From Planococcus citri (taxonomy: Eukaryota > Arthropoda > Insecta > Hemiptera > Pseudococcidae): 64,000 nt of DNA. This document shows positions 33,494 through 46,000 of this stretch, piece by piece. Under the pieces are notes generated by a model. That model saw only the letters and a program-made list of their open reading frames with translations. It was not told the DNA's origin and searched no databases. The DNA lies in NCBI RefSeq assembly GCF_950023065.1, contig NC_088679.1, forward strand, positions 35,278,001 to 35,342,000. Direction: 5' to 3'. Position 1 is the stretch's first letter. Each line of letters opens with the position of its first letter. The position numbers and the translations under genes were made by a program.

Positions 33494-36400
33494 ATGCGTA
33501 AAGCTTTCGTATTTTTATATTTTGTTGTGATCATCTACGCGAGTTTGGAAACTGTGCGAAGTAATGATGAAGATCGTTTACCTGAAGATATCGTGCCGCT
33601 TTCGTATGATTTGAGAATCGAACCAGATTTTAATACGTTCAAATTTTATGGCAGGGTAAAGATTTATATTCGCGCTAAATTTTCAACGAACGTTATAAAG
33701 TTACACTGCAGAAATTTTAAAGTTGATGAGAAAATGAAGCAAGATGAAAAAAATGATGAAAGCAAATTTGTACAAATTCAAGTCAGCCAAACTAACGATT
33801 TCTGCATTCTTACCAATTCTGAACCATTTGTAATGGGCCGCACGTACCTTATAAAAGTTGAATACACAGGTGACTTGAAAGAAGATCCGAAAGGCTTGTA
33901 TACAACCTCTTATGAAGTTAATGGTAAAAAAAAGTAAGTAGACTCAGATTTAACTACTTAATTTTTTCATTTTGAGGATATGGTCGAATGAACTTTATTA
34001 CCCATTTTTAAAGATGGCTGGTGGCTACAAACTTCTACGGCATCTATGCAAGAGAAGCTTTTCCTTGTTTCGATGAACCACGTTTCAGAACACCTTTTAC
34101 ATTGACCATTGCTCGAAATAAACAACAGCAAGTTATATCCAACATGCCGCTTCTGGAAACTCAGCAACATTGTTGGTAATATGAAGAATTCATTATTCTG
34201 AAGATACAAAATCCCGAATTCAAATGTTAGCTTATGCTTGCACCCTATTTATTCTTTCTTATAGTGATAAAAACATGGTTTGGGATACCTTCACAGAAAC
34301 GCCGCCAATACCTACTTATTTAGTTGCATTTATTGTGGCTGAATATTCTAATTTACCTAATCCCGATTCTTTGATAGAAATTCACACCAGGCCAAATATT
34401 ATCCAAAATACTCAACGTGCTTTGAGTCAAAGTGAAAAGGTGCTGAATCAATTGGTAAACTTCATAGGTATGCCGCACGAGTTATCCAAACTGGATATTG
34501 CGACTGTTGGAAAAATTCAAAATACACTCGCTGATCATTGGGGACTATACATGATGACGTAAGTGAAAAACAGTTTTTCTTTTACCTAGTCCGAATTTAG
34601 TTATCGTATTGAAAACGTAAGGTAACAAATTTTCAGAGAGAATTATTTAATCGCGGATGAACAAAAAATATCTCACGAGCAAACTGTAATCATGACAGCT
34701 GCAACGTGTCATTTGCTTGCACGCCATTGGTTTGGGGGACAAGTTACTCCAGTGTCTTGGGATTACGCATGGCTTACCGAAGCATTCGCTGGATATATGG
34801 AATTTCTTATAACAGATATGGTATATGAATTAATTTGTAATTTATGGCGATTTTCTTCATCTCCGAAATTGTGAAAATTTGTGTCTCAGGTAGGTACTTG
34901 TGATTGATTGTAACAGGTAGAACCGAGTTGGAAAATAGGTGACTTTTTCATCATTGAAATTTTACAACCTGCTTTACGGAGCGAACTGGCCAATCCAGGG
35001 GCACTGACAAGTCTGAAAATATCCGAATCAGAAATTAACAACAAATTCGGGGATATCAATTATTTTAAAGGTATTCATTTTTCATCTGTTTATGATAGGT
35101 ATTGGTAAAATTACATTACTTATGTGCTCAGAGTTTGATAAGTACCTACTCGTAGTACGATTAAGTAAAGGGAAGTACATATCTAGGTATAGAAGACGAC
35201 TTGTGCCTGCAATGTTGACAAAATTACCTAACATGGACCTTAAAAACATTGAATTCACATTGAAATTTTTTTCAAAATTAATAAGCATTTGTTATGATCT
35301 CTGAATAGAAAATTTAAAAGAATTACTACATGAAATTCTACCTACCTAATTCACAGGTGCATCAATCATTAGGATGTTGGAACATATTACATCAAGAAGT
35401 TCTCTGAGAAGTGTTATTCAAAGATATCTCTTGAATGGGTTCGTATATAAATCTTTTGCTCGAGTATGAGAGTTTTTTCCACTACTTTCAATTTTCAAAA
35501 TTGCAAAAACTTTATCAGTAAAAAATCACGGAATGGATTAGTATCACCGAATGATTTATTTGAATCTTTGAAGTACCAGTCTGACCTGAGTTCTTTTCCT
35601 TTACCACCCCACATTTCCATCATCGATGTAATGAAAACATGGACAGAGAACATTGGGTATCCAGTGATAAATATTAAACGATTCAGTGAAAGTAAAACAA
35701 TTGAAATGAAACAGGTAATAGGTAGTAATGTCGTTAAGTACTTAGATATTCTGTGTCGAATAATCTGATTTGATTTCATCGTCTTACTCGTGTTTTTGAA
35801 TGTCAAGGAAACGTATAAATCACACGAAGCTTCGACATCATTCCCTAATCAAAAATGGATCACACCAATTAGTTGCACTACCAAATCAAAAGCCACATTT
35901 TCCAACACTGCACCTACAGAATGGGTACTGGGAGACACAAAAACCATCTTTTCATTAGATTTTGAAAGTACTGAGTGGATTATTTGTAATTTACAACAAT
36001 CAGGTAGGTAAAAAAAAGTTACAGGTGATGGTACATTTTGCATTCGTCTATATGAAGGTACATACCTACCTACCTTGTATTTAATATAGGTACCCTACCT
36101 ACCTACTTATCACTTTATAATTTTGAAAATTGTTCAGGATATTATCGTGTGAATTACGATTCCGAAAATTGGTATCTTTTGACCGAACAACTGAGAGAAG
36201 ATGCGAATAAAATACACGTATTAAACAGAGCTCAATTGATTGATGATTCTTTCACATTTGCATTTGAAGGTGATTTATCATATGAGGTGCCTTTTAAACT
36301 AGCCAAATATTTAGAAAAAGAAACAGAAATGGTTCCATTGCTATCTGCGATTTTCCATCTTGACAAGTTGTACAAGAAGTACGAAGATTCTGGATCTCGT

Positions 36401-37844
36401 GTGTACCTCTGCGTGAGTATTCTATCCTATTACCTGAGTTCAGGTAGGTATAATGCTTGCTTACATAGGTCATATTTTGATTTTTACAGATGTACATTCA
36501 AAAAATTCTCAAAAAACACATTCAGTTGATGGGATTCGGAATTAAATCAACAGACAGTTACGATGTCAGAATGGGGAAACCTTCGTTATTCTTGTTGGCG
36601 TGCAAAATTGGTATGAAACGTTGCGTTGAAGAAGCTTTAAAAGAGTACAATTCACACATTGGAGACCTTAGCAAGTATGATATTTCACTATGTAATACAA
36701 ATGCTAACAAAATCATTGCTTGAATTCCTATTTTTGGACTCTTGACTCAATAACTAAATTTATGAATGAGAATACATTTATTTACAAAATAGGTACCTGG
36801 ATATTTATTTACCATTTTTAGGCACCTATGCATGTATTTCTCAATTTTCTCAAAAAAAAAATGTCACCCACAATAATATGATCAATTTTTTCAGAGTACA
36901 GCCAGATTTTAAAGAAGTAGTTTACTGTACTGCCTTAAGAAAATCTGAAGATCAAGAGAACGTGTATAAAAATTTATGGATCACGTATCACTCCACTTCT
37001 ATCGCATATGAAAAAATCACAATTTTAAAAACGTTCGGATGTTCTCGCAATGAAAATATATTGAAAAAGTAGGTTTCGAAAAAATTCCTCCAAAGCACCG
37101 ATCTTCAAGAGTGTGATTTTTTCAACTAAATGAACCTAAAGTAACCAGTACATCTTTGTCTTTTTGTTCCAGAATTTTATCAAAATTATTCGATCAAAAT
37201 GATCACGATATCGATGAAACTCACGAAACCTATGTGTATAATTCAATTTTATCTTCATCCAGTGGAACCGCCGCTACTTTGAAATTCGTGGGAGAACAAG
37301 CTGCCGAAATATCGTAATTATTTTCATCTTATGTACTTTGATGGTTCAATTTTCTGTAAATGTTTTTGTTTCAGAAAATTTAATGCTGATCAACTTGCAA
37401 TGCTAAAGTCATTATTAGGTCGACTTGAATCCAAAGTGCAAGCTTTAGAACATTTTAAATTGGTAAGGAATTTATGTCACCTACCTATTTCTGGTTTTAT
37501 TGTTTTCATTTTCTGTCTATACCTGTATTTGACAACAATTTTATCGACCAAAACAAATAATTTCAATGCCATTTCAGCTCAGGACAATCGAAGAAATATT
37601 CACTAAACAATATCTCAACAAATACGGAGACTTCGTGGATGTAATCGAACGCAATAGAATCTCTGGAATCAACCTTGTGAAGGAAAATAACAAAATGGTC
37701 GATATTCTGAGACCCATATTTCATGATGTGTTGAATATTCCACGACCAAACATACCTCCAGCACAACAATCGAAAGCATTGGTGCCAGTTCCTTCATTAC
37801 TTTTATGGCTCATATTTGTTTGTATATTATCCTATTTTCATTGA
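33494..37844 (+). CDS. M1-family aminopeptidase N-like protein, catalytic motifs lost
   Basis: Complete gene. Exons: 33494-33933, 34014-34175, 34265-34558, 34637-34820, 34917-35070, 35357-35438, 35519-35714, 35808-36003, 36138-36412, 36490-36674, 36895-37068, 37173-37313, 37375-37462, 37578-37844. The total is 2838 nt with all phases consistent, giving 945 residues, the usual M1 length. The start MRKAFVFLYFVVIIYAS is a signal peptide; an in-frame upstream ATG-like start would bury it. The C-terminus (LVPVPSLLLWLIFVCILSYF) is a hydrophobic tail consistent with GPI anchoring. Family landmarks: PLSYDLRIEP, AREAFPCFDEP, HWFGGQVTP, WLTEAFAGY, NYFKGASIIRML, GYYRVNYD. Zinc motif HEXXH reads HLLAR (324-328) and GAMEN reads TLADH (288-292). 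The third zinc ligand E347 and Y409 remain. Peptidase activity is therefore unlikely; a binding or decoy role is inference. Confidence 0.92.
34265..34820 (+). CDS. Degenerate active-site exons of the M1-like gene
   Basis: Exons 34265-34558 and 34637-34820. GAMEN-equivalent TLADH lies at 34524-34538, followed by WGL as in active enzymes. HEXXH-equivalent HLLAR lies at 34710-34724, followed after exactly 18 residues by the glutamate at 34779-34781. The 36-residue spacing between the two motifs is that of the family, so the alignment is not in doubt: the catalytic glutamate is leucine and the second histidine is arginine. Confidence 0.9.
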
Positions 37845-39791
37845 AATTTGAGTAGGTACATTTGAAAATTTGGATATGAATGATGAAGAGAATATGTACC
37901 TACTTGCTCCGATATTATTTTTTGATAGGTAGGTAACTGATTCTGAATATGAACTGAACTATACCTTACTGTCCATCGATCTGGATTATGTATTTGTTTG
38001 TGATTTTACAATTTAAATGTTAGTAGGTACATAATCAAATTCTTATTTTGGAAGATCTACCAAATCAGAAAATTACTCTTCAATCCAGACCTTCTACAAA
38101 AATACAAAATCACACAATTCATAACACTTTATTTCGTCTAGCTCTAAATAAACATATACTTGGTACATTTATTATAAATCTACGGTATCATATGCCGAGA
38201 ACACAGATACACGAACAAAAAAAAAACAAAAAAGAAGAAGAAATACAGTAGAAAATTGTTGAATGTTGTCCAATTATTTACACAGAAGAAATAGTATGTA
38301 TTTTACACGATAGGTAACAAAAATAGATTGTCTAAAAGATTGAACTTATCCTTAAAGAGAAAAAAAGCTAAAAAAAAGTACTTCGAAGAAAATAAAAACA
38401 CCTATCATGTATTTAATAAATGAGTGAACTCGAACGTATAATATTATTCGTCACGAAAAAAAAAGAAGAAAAAAAGGATTAAAAAAAGATATCATAAAAG
38501 ACACATAGTCGCGTATTCATAAAGAAAAGCTTATCGTACAGATTGGAAGAAAATCGTTGAGAAACTTGATAAAACACAGTAAAAAGAATCAGACACTGAT
38601 CGAAGAGTAAAAAAAAACACACTTAAAATTAAACGATTACGTAGTACAAAAAATTTTGAAAACTTGTTAGGCCTCTAATACAATTTACTAATACTAATTA
38701 TTATTACGTAAATAAAAATAAATATAACTTTACAACTTTTCGTTCGACAACTTCCTATTTAATCATGGTAACTATGGGGTTCGGATTTATGGAAGATATG
38801 TTATTTCGTCGGAAAAATCACTCATATCGTAGTAATTTCGAAGATATGTTTTTATTCAATATGATATAAATTCTAACGAATTCCGCGAATAATTAGATAG
38901 GTGCCCAATTAAACGCCCTGAAAATATAAAATTCTAAATTAATCTACCATATAACCTCCCTTCTTTTCGCATTTACTACGTTTTTACGTAAATCCATGGT
39001 AACCTTATTTATAAAGTTATACTTTTGAACTTACGACTATTATTTTTAAAATAACATAAAAATTCATATTAAAATTAAACACAACTCGATTCACTTTTCA
39101 ATTTTCACTACAAAACGAAGACTTCGTATAGGTATGAAAAATTATTCGAAAAATCTTCTACTTCTACCGTCTAAAATTTATCACTATATGTTTTCATTTT
39201 AATCTTATAATCTATAAAATTAGGTAGGTGGAAAGGTACACGAAAACGTATCACGCTACGTAAGTAGGTAATTATGTAGGTACCTATAATTTGTAATTTC
39301 GATAAACAAATAATTATATAAAATGAAGTCTGTGGTTAGTATCAATCGTAGGTACATTGGTAGGTACATTATATGCTACTAATACGACGAATTCTATACA
39401 AAATCGATTTTACTAAAATGCTTATTCGAACTAGATATAATATTATAAACGCACGTTCTCATATACCATAAATACATACAAGGAGAAGGACTCGCGAAAT
39501 TATGTACATGTACAGACAGAATGATGCAGACGTTTAAATAATCGATATCTAAATTAATAACAAACATTTACATCTAAAAACACTTAACATTTATAGTAAA
39601 ACATGGAACTCGATACATGATGAGTACAAAGTATCTCGATACATAAAATACATCAATATTGTAGTATACTTGGTTCGGGTACCTACATAAAACTTTTCGG
39701 TATACACAATTAGGAGGATGAAGAAATAGGTAGGTACAAGTAGTTGGATTTAGGAAAGAAAGATAGATAGGTACCTTAAAGTAATAAGATT
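37845..39791. other. Convergent 3' UTR region
   Basis: Lies between the stop codons of the M1-like gene (+) and Rim (-). AT-rich, with many GTAGGTACCTAC words. AATAAA occurs on + at 38147-38152 and on - at 38128-38133, so both transcripts could end close together. Much of it is probably the Rim 3' UTR. Confidence 0.5.
38128..38152. terminator. Opposed AATAAA polyadenylation signals
   Basis: On + AATAAA at 38147-38152, about 300 bases after the M1-like stop. On - AATAAA at 38128-38133, about 1.66 kb after the Rim stop. Candidate signals only; neither cleavage site is demonstrated. Confidence 0.35.
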
Positions 39792-40093
39792 TTACGGAGA
39801 GTCGTTGGATTCGGAGCCAATCTTCTGGATCGGAAATAACGGATACCATCCAGTTACGTGTTCGCATAATTTTAACGTATCGACTCGTATTTCGGCGCTG
39901 CCCAAACCTTGATTGTGTTCAAAGCCTTTTTGTCTTTCCCACAGCATGACGACTAGAGATCGGTCTGATACGTCTCGGACTGCGTATTTCAGCGTTTGAT
40001 TATACTCCGGAGTGAGACTTTTGGTAACCACTCGAGTTTTACGTTTAAGCAGCAGTCGGTCTCCATCTCTTAAGTACATTTTTACATAAGTGT
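39792..40093 (-). CDS. Rim: Rim last exon: most of C2B
   Basis: DTYVKMYLRDGDRLLLKRKT, then YNQTLKYAVRDVSDRSL and VVMLWERQKGFEHNQGLG. Where calcium-binding C2 domains have a WDxDR motif this has WERQKGFE, so it should not bind calcium, as is usual for RIM C2B. Ends GSESNDSP then TAA at 39794-39792. Confidence 0.94.
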
Positions 40094-43000
40094 CTGCAAA
40101 AGTACAAGCGAAAAGAGATTAATGAAGAATGAAGCGAAATTTCAGAAAATCGTGCGATTTTATTCTCACCTGGTGGATTATCTGATGGAGTCAGACCTCT
40201 AGCGCTGCAAACCTTGACTGCTAATTGGCCCTTGGTGATGCACAGTTCTAGACCCAAGTCTATGTTTCCACCTGTAAATGAAATCGTGTTGGTTAGAAGA
40301 TATTGCAAGGAGGTACATCGAAGACAGTTGCATTAAAGCGAAACATGAAAATAAATTAAAACTTGAATCACATCACACTACAGCTATTTTAATCTACTAA
40401 ACTCTTCTCGTGACAATTTTTCGTATTGTTGATAAATTTTCATTTTGTATAAAAAGTACCTAGGAACATTCTACAGGCAAGGCACGAATGAATGGCCTGA
40501 CTACTTTCAGTGAGCAAGTCCTCAGCCAACTGCATATTGATCAAGCCACAGGGACGCAAGATAAAGCCATTTGAAGTTTTTTTGGAAATGATTTCAACAA
40601 ACCCTCAAAACTATTTACGGCAAACCGGATATGCAACTTATCAAACATGCAGTCGCTTGCAAAATTGTCAAGACATTGAAGGCTCATATTTCAAGACTAC
40701 ATTATTCAAGAGATCTCGAAGAGAGCAAGTACAAAAATTAAAATCGATAGGTAGCTGAAATTTGAAAACCTTGAAAATGAATTTTCAAAGTAAAAGTTGA
40801 ACTTCTCGTGACAACCTCAAAAATTTAAAAGCTACAGGTAAAATTTAGACTTGAAAAATTACTACAAAAACACATTTTTCATCTTCTTTCCAACGAACCA
40901 TTTTTCAAAATTCAATTCCAAAACTCCTACGAGTTATAACGATTTTTTTTTGAATGAAATTCAAAAAATTAAGACGCTGATTTCAAATATTGGCTCATTT
41001 TTCCGAATAATCTGTTACCCCTCTCCCTTTCAGTGCCCACAAACGTGGCCAAAACTACCGAAAAATTAAAAATAACATGAGAGGCGTCGTTCGGTTGGGT
41101 TTTCAGAATTCCAAGTTTGAAAATTTATCAACCTTTTTTAAGCAATCCATCAACAGTCTTACAGCTTAAACATTTACCTAAGTATATGAAAAAAAAACGA
41201 AAAAAAAATTTAAAAAAATTGAATAGTCAAAAACAGAAAATCACACTATAAAAATTGATCATTTCTGTGTAAAAAGAGCCATGTAAATGAAGAACAACCT
41301 CGTATGTAGACCATTTCTACGTATGAGCCATTTTTTCAGAGAAAAGAGAGATTATAGGTACTACCTCATCTCTCCTTGGCGACACTCAACATTCAAGGGT
41401 GGAAACTTTTGTACATGGGTGGCATTTTTTTGAAAAAAAAACCCTCGTTCTTCATTATAATTTTTTTGGCAGTAAAACGTAAAAAAATGTCCAAAATGAC
41501 TGGAGCAACAAAGGAACCTCTCGAAGGATCCGTCTCTAATTCGAATCGATCCTTCTCCTAACCAAAATTTCGGCTGCCAAAATTGATTTTTTGATTTTTG
41601 GTGACTTTTTGAGAATTCAAAATTGATCTTTTTTGGCGATTTATGTTAATTTAAAAAAATATATTTATATACGTATGATAGTCACTTTATTCAGTAAAAA
41701 TGATGAAAATTAGTCGTGAAACTATAGGTTATCAACTTCCTTGAACCGAACTTCATCGTTTGTACTCGTATACCAGCATGATTTTGAAATTCTTCAAAAT
41801 TCTTAAATTTTTTTAAAAGACGTTGAAATATAGTTGGACATTTAAAAATCGAGTTGCGGCTTATCCTCGAACTATTTGACGGATTTATTTACATTTTGAC
41901 CAATTTTCGGATGGACATGCTCTAGTGCGTTTTTTTTTTACCAACATATTTTCAATGATAGATACTCGTATAGGTAGGTAAGTCAAGAATGATGGTTAAT
42001 AAAGTGCACTCGAGGAGTCCACCTGCAAATTGATTCAAGCATGAATAAATTCTTCAGATAGATCGACTCTATTTTTAGCTGTCCAGGAAAATTTCCACGC
42101 CTTCCGGAGACATTTTAAAATTCTTGAGAAAACAAAAAACGCGCGGGAAGATTAAGAATGGTTAGAAATGATGAAATTTTGTTCAAGGGAGTTGATATCA
42201 TTTTCAGAAATAATCATCATTATTATTACTGAATAAAATTGGGGGAAAAACACGATTAAATCGTCAAAGATGGCCAATTTTGAATTTGAAAAATTTGCCA
42301 AGATTCACGAAATCAACTTGGCTAGCTGAAATTCAAGTTATGAAGATTTCAAACCGTACTCTTTCAAAAATTCACGGTCCCATTCAAATCGAAGGCGAAT
42401 ATCTCTAAACGAAAGGTTCCCTTGTAAAGCATTCATCTATTATGCAAAAATCATTAAAAATATATGTAGGTACTTAAATGTGAATTTGTGTGAATGAAAG
42501 TGCGTAAAAATTGAAAAATGTGTGTAAAAAAGAGGCTATGTTGCGTGAATGAATATTGAAAAATATCTAAGAAAAAAGTGATAAAAGTGATGATCAAATT
42601 TGCAAAAATGAATGATGAAATTAACGAAATTGAATATAAAGTAATAAATTTGTGAAATGCATAAAAGTGAAAATTGTGCAAAATCAAAATGAGGATTGAG
42701 TAATGAACTGGTTGCTTATAGGATGTAAAAATTAACGATGATGTGTAAAAGGTGATTAGGGTGCATTATAGGCTATCTATTTGACAAAAGTGCATAATAA
42801 ACTGTAATAAATTGACGATGGTGCGTTAAAAATTGATGAAGGTAGGTGCATAAAATTGATAAGGGCGTAAAAAGGAAAAAAATTTGTAAAGGAATATGCA
42901 TATAAAAATTTTTTGATTGACCTGATTTGGCGGTATTTGGAAATTTTGGTGATTTTACTGGGTACAAAAAGAAAAAATATGGCTTAAAATAACATTGAAT

Positions 43001-46000
43001 TCAAAATTTTTCAAAAAAAATTTGTCAGGCCCGTATAAAATCTATTTATTTATTTCGACGAGCGGAATTTTGAAAATTTGTGAGAGGAGGACATTTGAAG
43101 CACAAATCTGTGTGTTTCTAATGTTTCGAGAGAAAAAATGAATTTTTCAGTGGAAAATTACCGAGCTATTGTAAGGAAGAATTTCTGAATGAATGGGTTT
43201 TTCTTCAATAAACTTTGAATACGGGCCTGACTTACTTCTGAAATAGTGCATCACCTAGATACTTCTATATTTTCTCGAGTTACCTACCTTTAGTAAACGA
43301 GTTAAATCTTGGTTCCAATTGGAATGGTCCTAATTTTCGATCATCTCTGCAAACATAAAAAATTTTAATTAATAAGGTACGTCGACTACCTACTCATTCG
43401 TGATTAAACATAGGTTGGTAACTCTAAAAATATCCACAAGGTAAACTCAACATAATTATACATCAAGTACACGTCCTAAACACATAAACATTTATTGATA
43501 CATTCACATCGCATGCTTCATTGGCTGAAATATCGCTGTGGTAAGTGAACATCGAGGTATACATATGCATTTTATATACGAAAGGAGAACACAAATAAAA
43601 CAATGAGTTCATTATCATTTTCAAGCCATATGTTATGGTTATAAGCTTTATGAGTATAAAGCACACACAAAGACAGGTATAGTCGAAGCGAGTCATATGG
43701 TTCCACGAATTAAAAAAAAACAACAAAAACAATAGGTAGTGTATTTGGAGGTGCAATACACTTTGGTTAGTTAATCGAAGAGTACCTCTGATCTAATACA
43801 TAAGATGAGTGACATGTCCTTGGGTTCACATTTTGAAAAAATTCATGGGGTACTAAAGTGTATAGTGGGCATCACCTTGCTTTTTTTCATCTCTCAGTTC
43901 ACTTTCCTTATTCTCAAAACCCTGAGAAAGAGTGAGGGAAGTGAACCAGGGGAGATGAGAAAATTTTTTTGAAGCTTCGAGACACTACACACATTCCACG
44001 AATTATTTCAAAATTCTACAACAGGAATACAATCACTTACATTATCAAAGGGTACTCTCGCAAAGAAACACGATCATGTCAATGTCACGATCTCAATCTA
44101 CCCTGCCAAATTTTCTTAGTCATTGCGTCTAATCATAAAAACTTTTTTGTGTGAAAAAAAAATGATAGAAAATAAATCCAATCGATGGATTTATTTTCTA
44201 GTGTGAAAAAAAAAGTCAGCGTTATTGTAAATTCAAGAAAATTACCAAGTATATCTTTCAACATCACATAGCATGACACAAGTACATAGGTAAAAAAGTA
44301 CATACATTCACATTTCCACTGTCGATGGTAAAATATGCGGGGGTTTTGCAGAAAGGTTCAGCCTTAATTATCTACAACACCTCAACAAAAAATTTATAAA
44401 TTTTTACGCCATTTTTGCACGTCGATTTACGAAGGTAAACGAAGCGAAGGTTTTAGGGTACTACAGCTTAGGGTTAGGAAATAAAAACCACGCCTGTTTT
44501 GCATTCAAAAAGTACTGCCCGTGTTACTTTTTTGATCCGGCTTTGCATACTTTTTAAACGCATAACCGACCACACGCATACGCCTTCCATATAGGCAATC
44601 AGGTTCAATATATAGCTTCAAGTGTCACAGAATCATTAAGTCCCAGAGGAAGCACATTCTTCGACAGTGGCGCATGACTCGTTCATTCTTTATGTCTTCA
44701 TGGTTCATGATACAAAGTGCTAACGCGTGAAAATGAATTTTCATGAGATGTAAAGTGATCGAGTGATTCTACAAGCTGTATGATCTTTTTTGATACAATT
44801 TTTTTTCCAAATCACTAAATAATTAGATACTTTACTTTAAATGTACATAATAATATAATACAATAGATATCAAATCAGCTTTTAGTGCCATCTGAGCGAT
44901 CTTATGTATCACCATTACGTGAACGTATCAACTGGGTGCTCATTAAATGGTTTCTAATAATTTGCCTGAAAGTAAAGCAGCCTGAATGACATATATTTTT
45001 GTAAAGTTGCTGGCCACGAAAAATAAGGAGTAAAGTTGAGCACCATCAAGTTTAATTTCTTCGATATCATGTAGCTTCACTCTCACTCCACTTGACTTCA
45101 AATTCGAAGGAGTTTTTCAATTTATTTAAATCAATGCAACAGGCCTCATCACTTTTTTAAAAATATGTATCCATTCAAAAAGTAACATAACGTTCAAGAA
45201 GTACCTACCTAAATATTATTCGAAATTCCTCCCGTAACTTAACCCCTTCAATTTTCCAATCCTACAAATCAATTCACACGTATGCAGTTCAAGTTGCATC
45301 ATCGCCAGGCAAATTATTCAAAAACTATATTAACTTGACACCCAGTATTTATATCAAATAATGCGCCACTGTACATCGGGTAGCAAACATAGTGAACAGT
45401 GAAGCTTACAAATGCGGTGGATATTACACATCGAGGCAGACATCAACAAAGAAATTTTCAGTTACATGTCAGCTTTCCATGAATTTCGAAGCTTTTCAGA
45501 ATTTCAGCCGAAGCGAAAAGCATTCACAACATGTAATGTTAATTCATACAGACCTGAAGATTGGCTCTTTTCCCCGAATTAAATTCTATCTAGTTTTAGA
45601 GGACGATAAGTTTTCTTGAATTTACAATTAAACATTCGATATTTATATGTAGGTAGTAGTGATCATGTAGTAGAAGTAGAACGCTCTTAACGTCGAACTG
45701 AACGTGTGTGTGTTATCAGTTCGTTACCTTGGTTCATCATCGTCGTTTTGCTGGTCACCCGATGGCTCCGCTAGTTCGGGTACGGAATCTTTCGATTCTT
45801 TTCTGCGATCGCTGCTTTCTGTAAATTAAATTGTATAGGTGAATTAAAATCTTGAACACTAATGTCCAATAGGTGCACTTGAAAGTGAATAAGTTGATAG
45901 GATGTTAGAAACAGGAGACTTACTTCGTCTCATACGCCAATCACCACTGCAAATGCTCATACTTCTTCCAAGTAATTCTCCTTTGACGGCTTTCAGATTT

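Larger units (their letters stand above)
43347..45727 (-). other. Rim: Rim intron (2.4 kb) with two hairpins
   Basis: Holds a miRNA-like imperfect hairpin (43886-43960) and a perfect short inverted repeat (44166-44200). No exon recognised. Confidence 0.55.

Noticed and set aside
42470..42910. GTGAATGAA/GTGCATAAAA-rich stretch as a satellite
   Set aside because: Words recur but no stable period could be set by eye; kept only as low-complexity intron.
44470..44490. TTAGGGTACTACAGCTTAGGGTTAGG as telomere-like repeat
   Set aside because: Only scattered TTAGGG/TTAGG words, not a tandem array.
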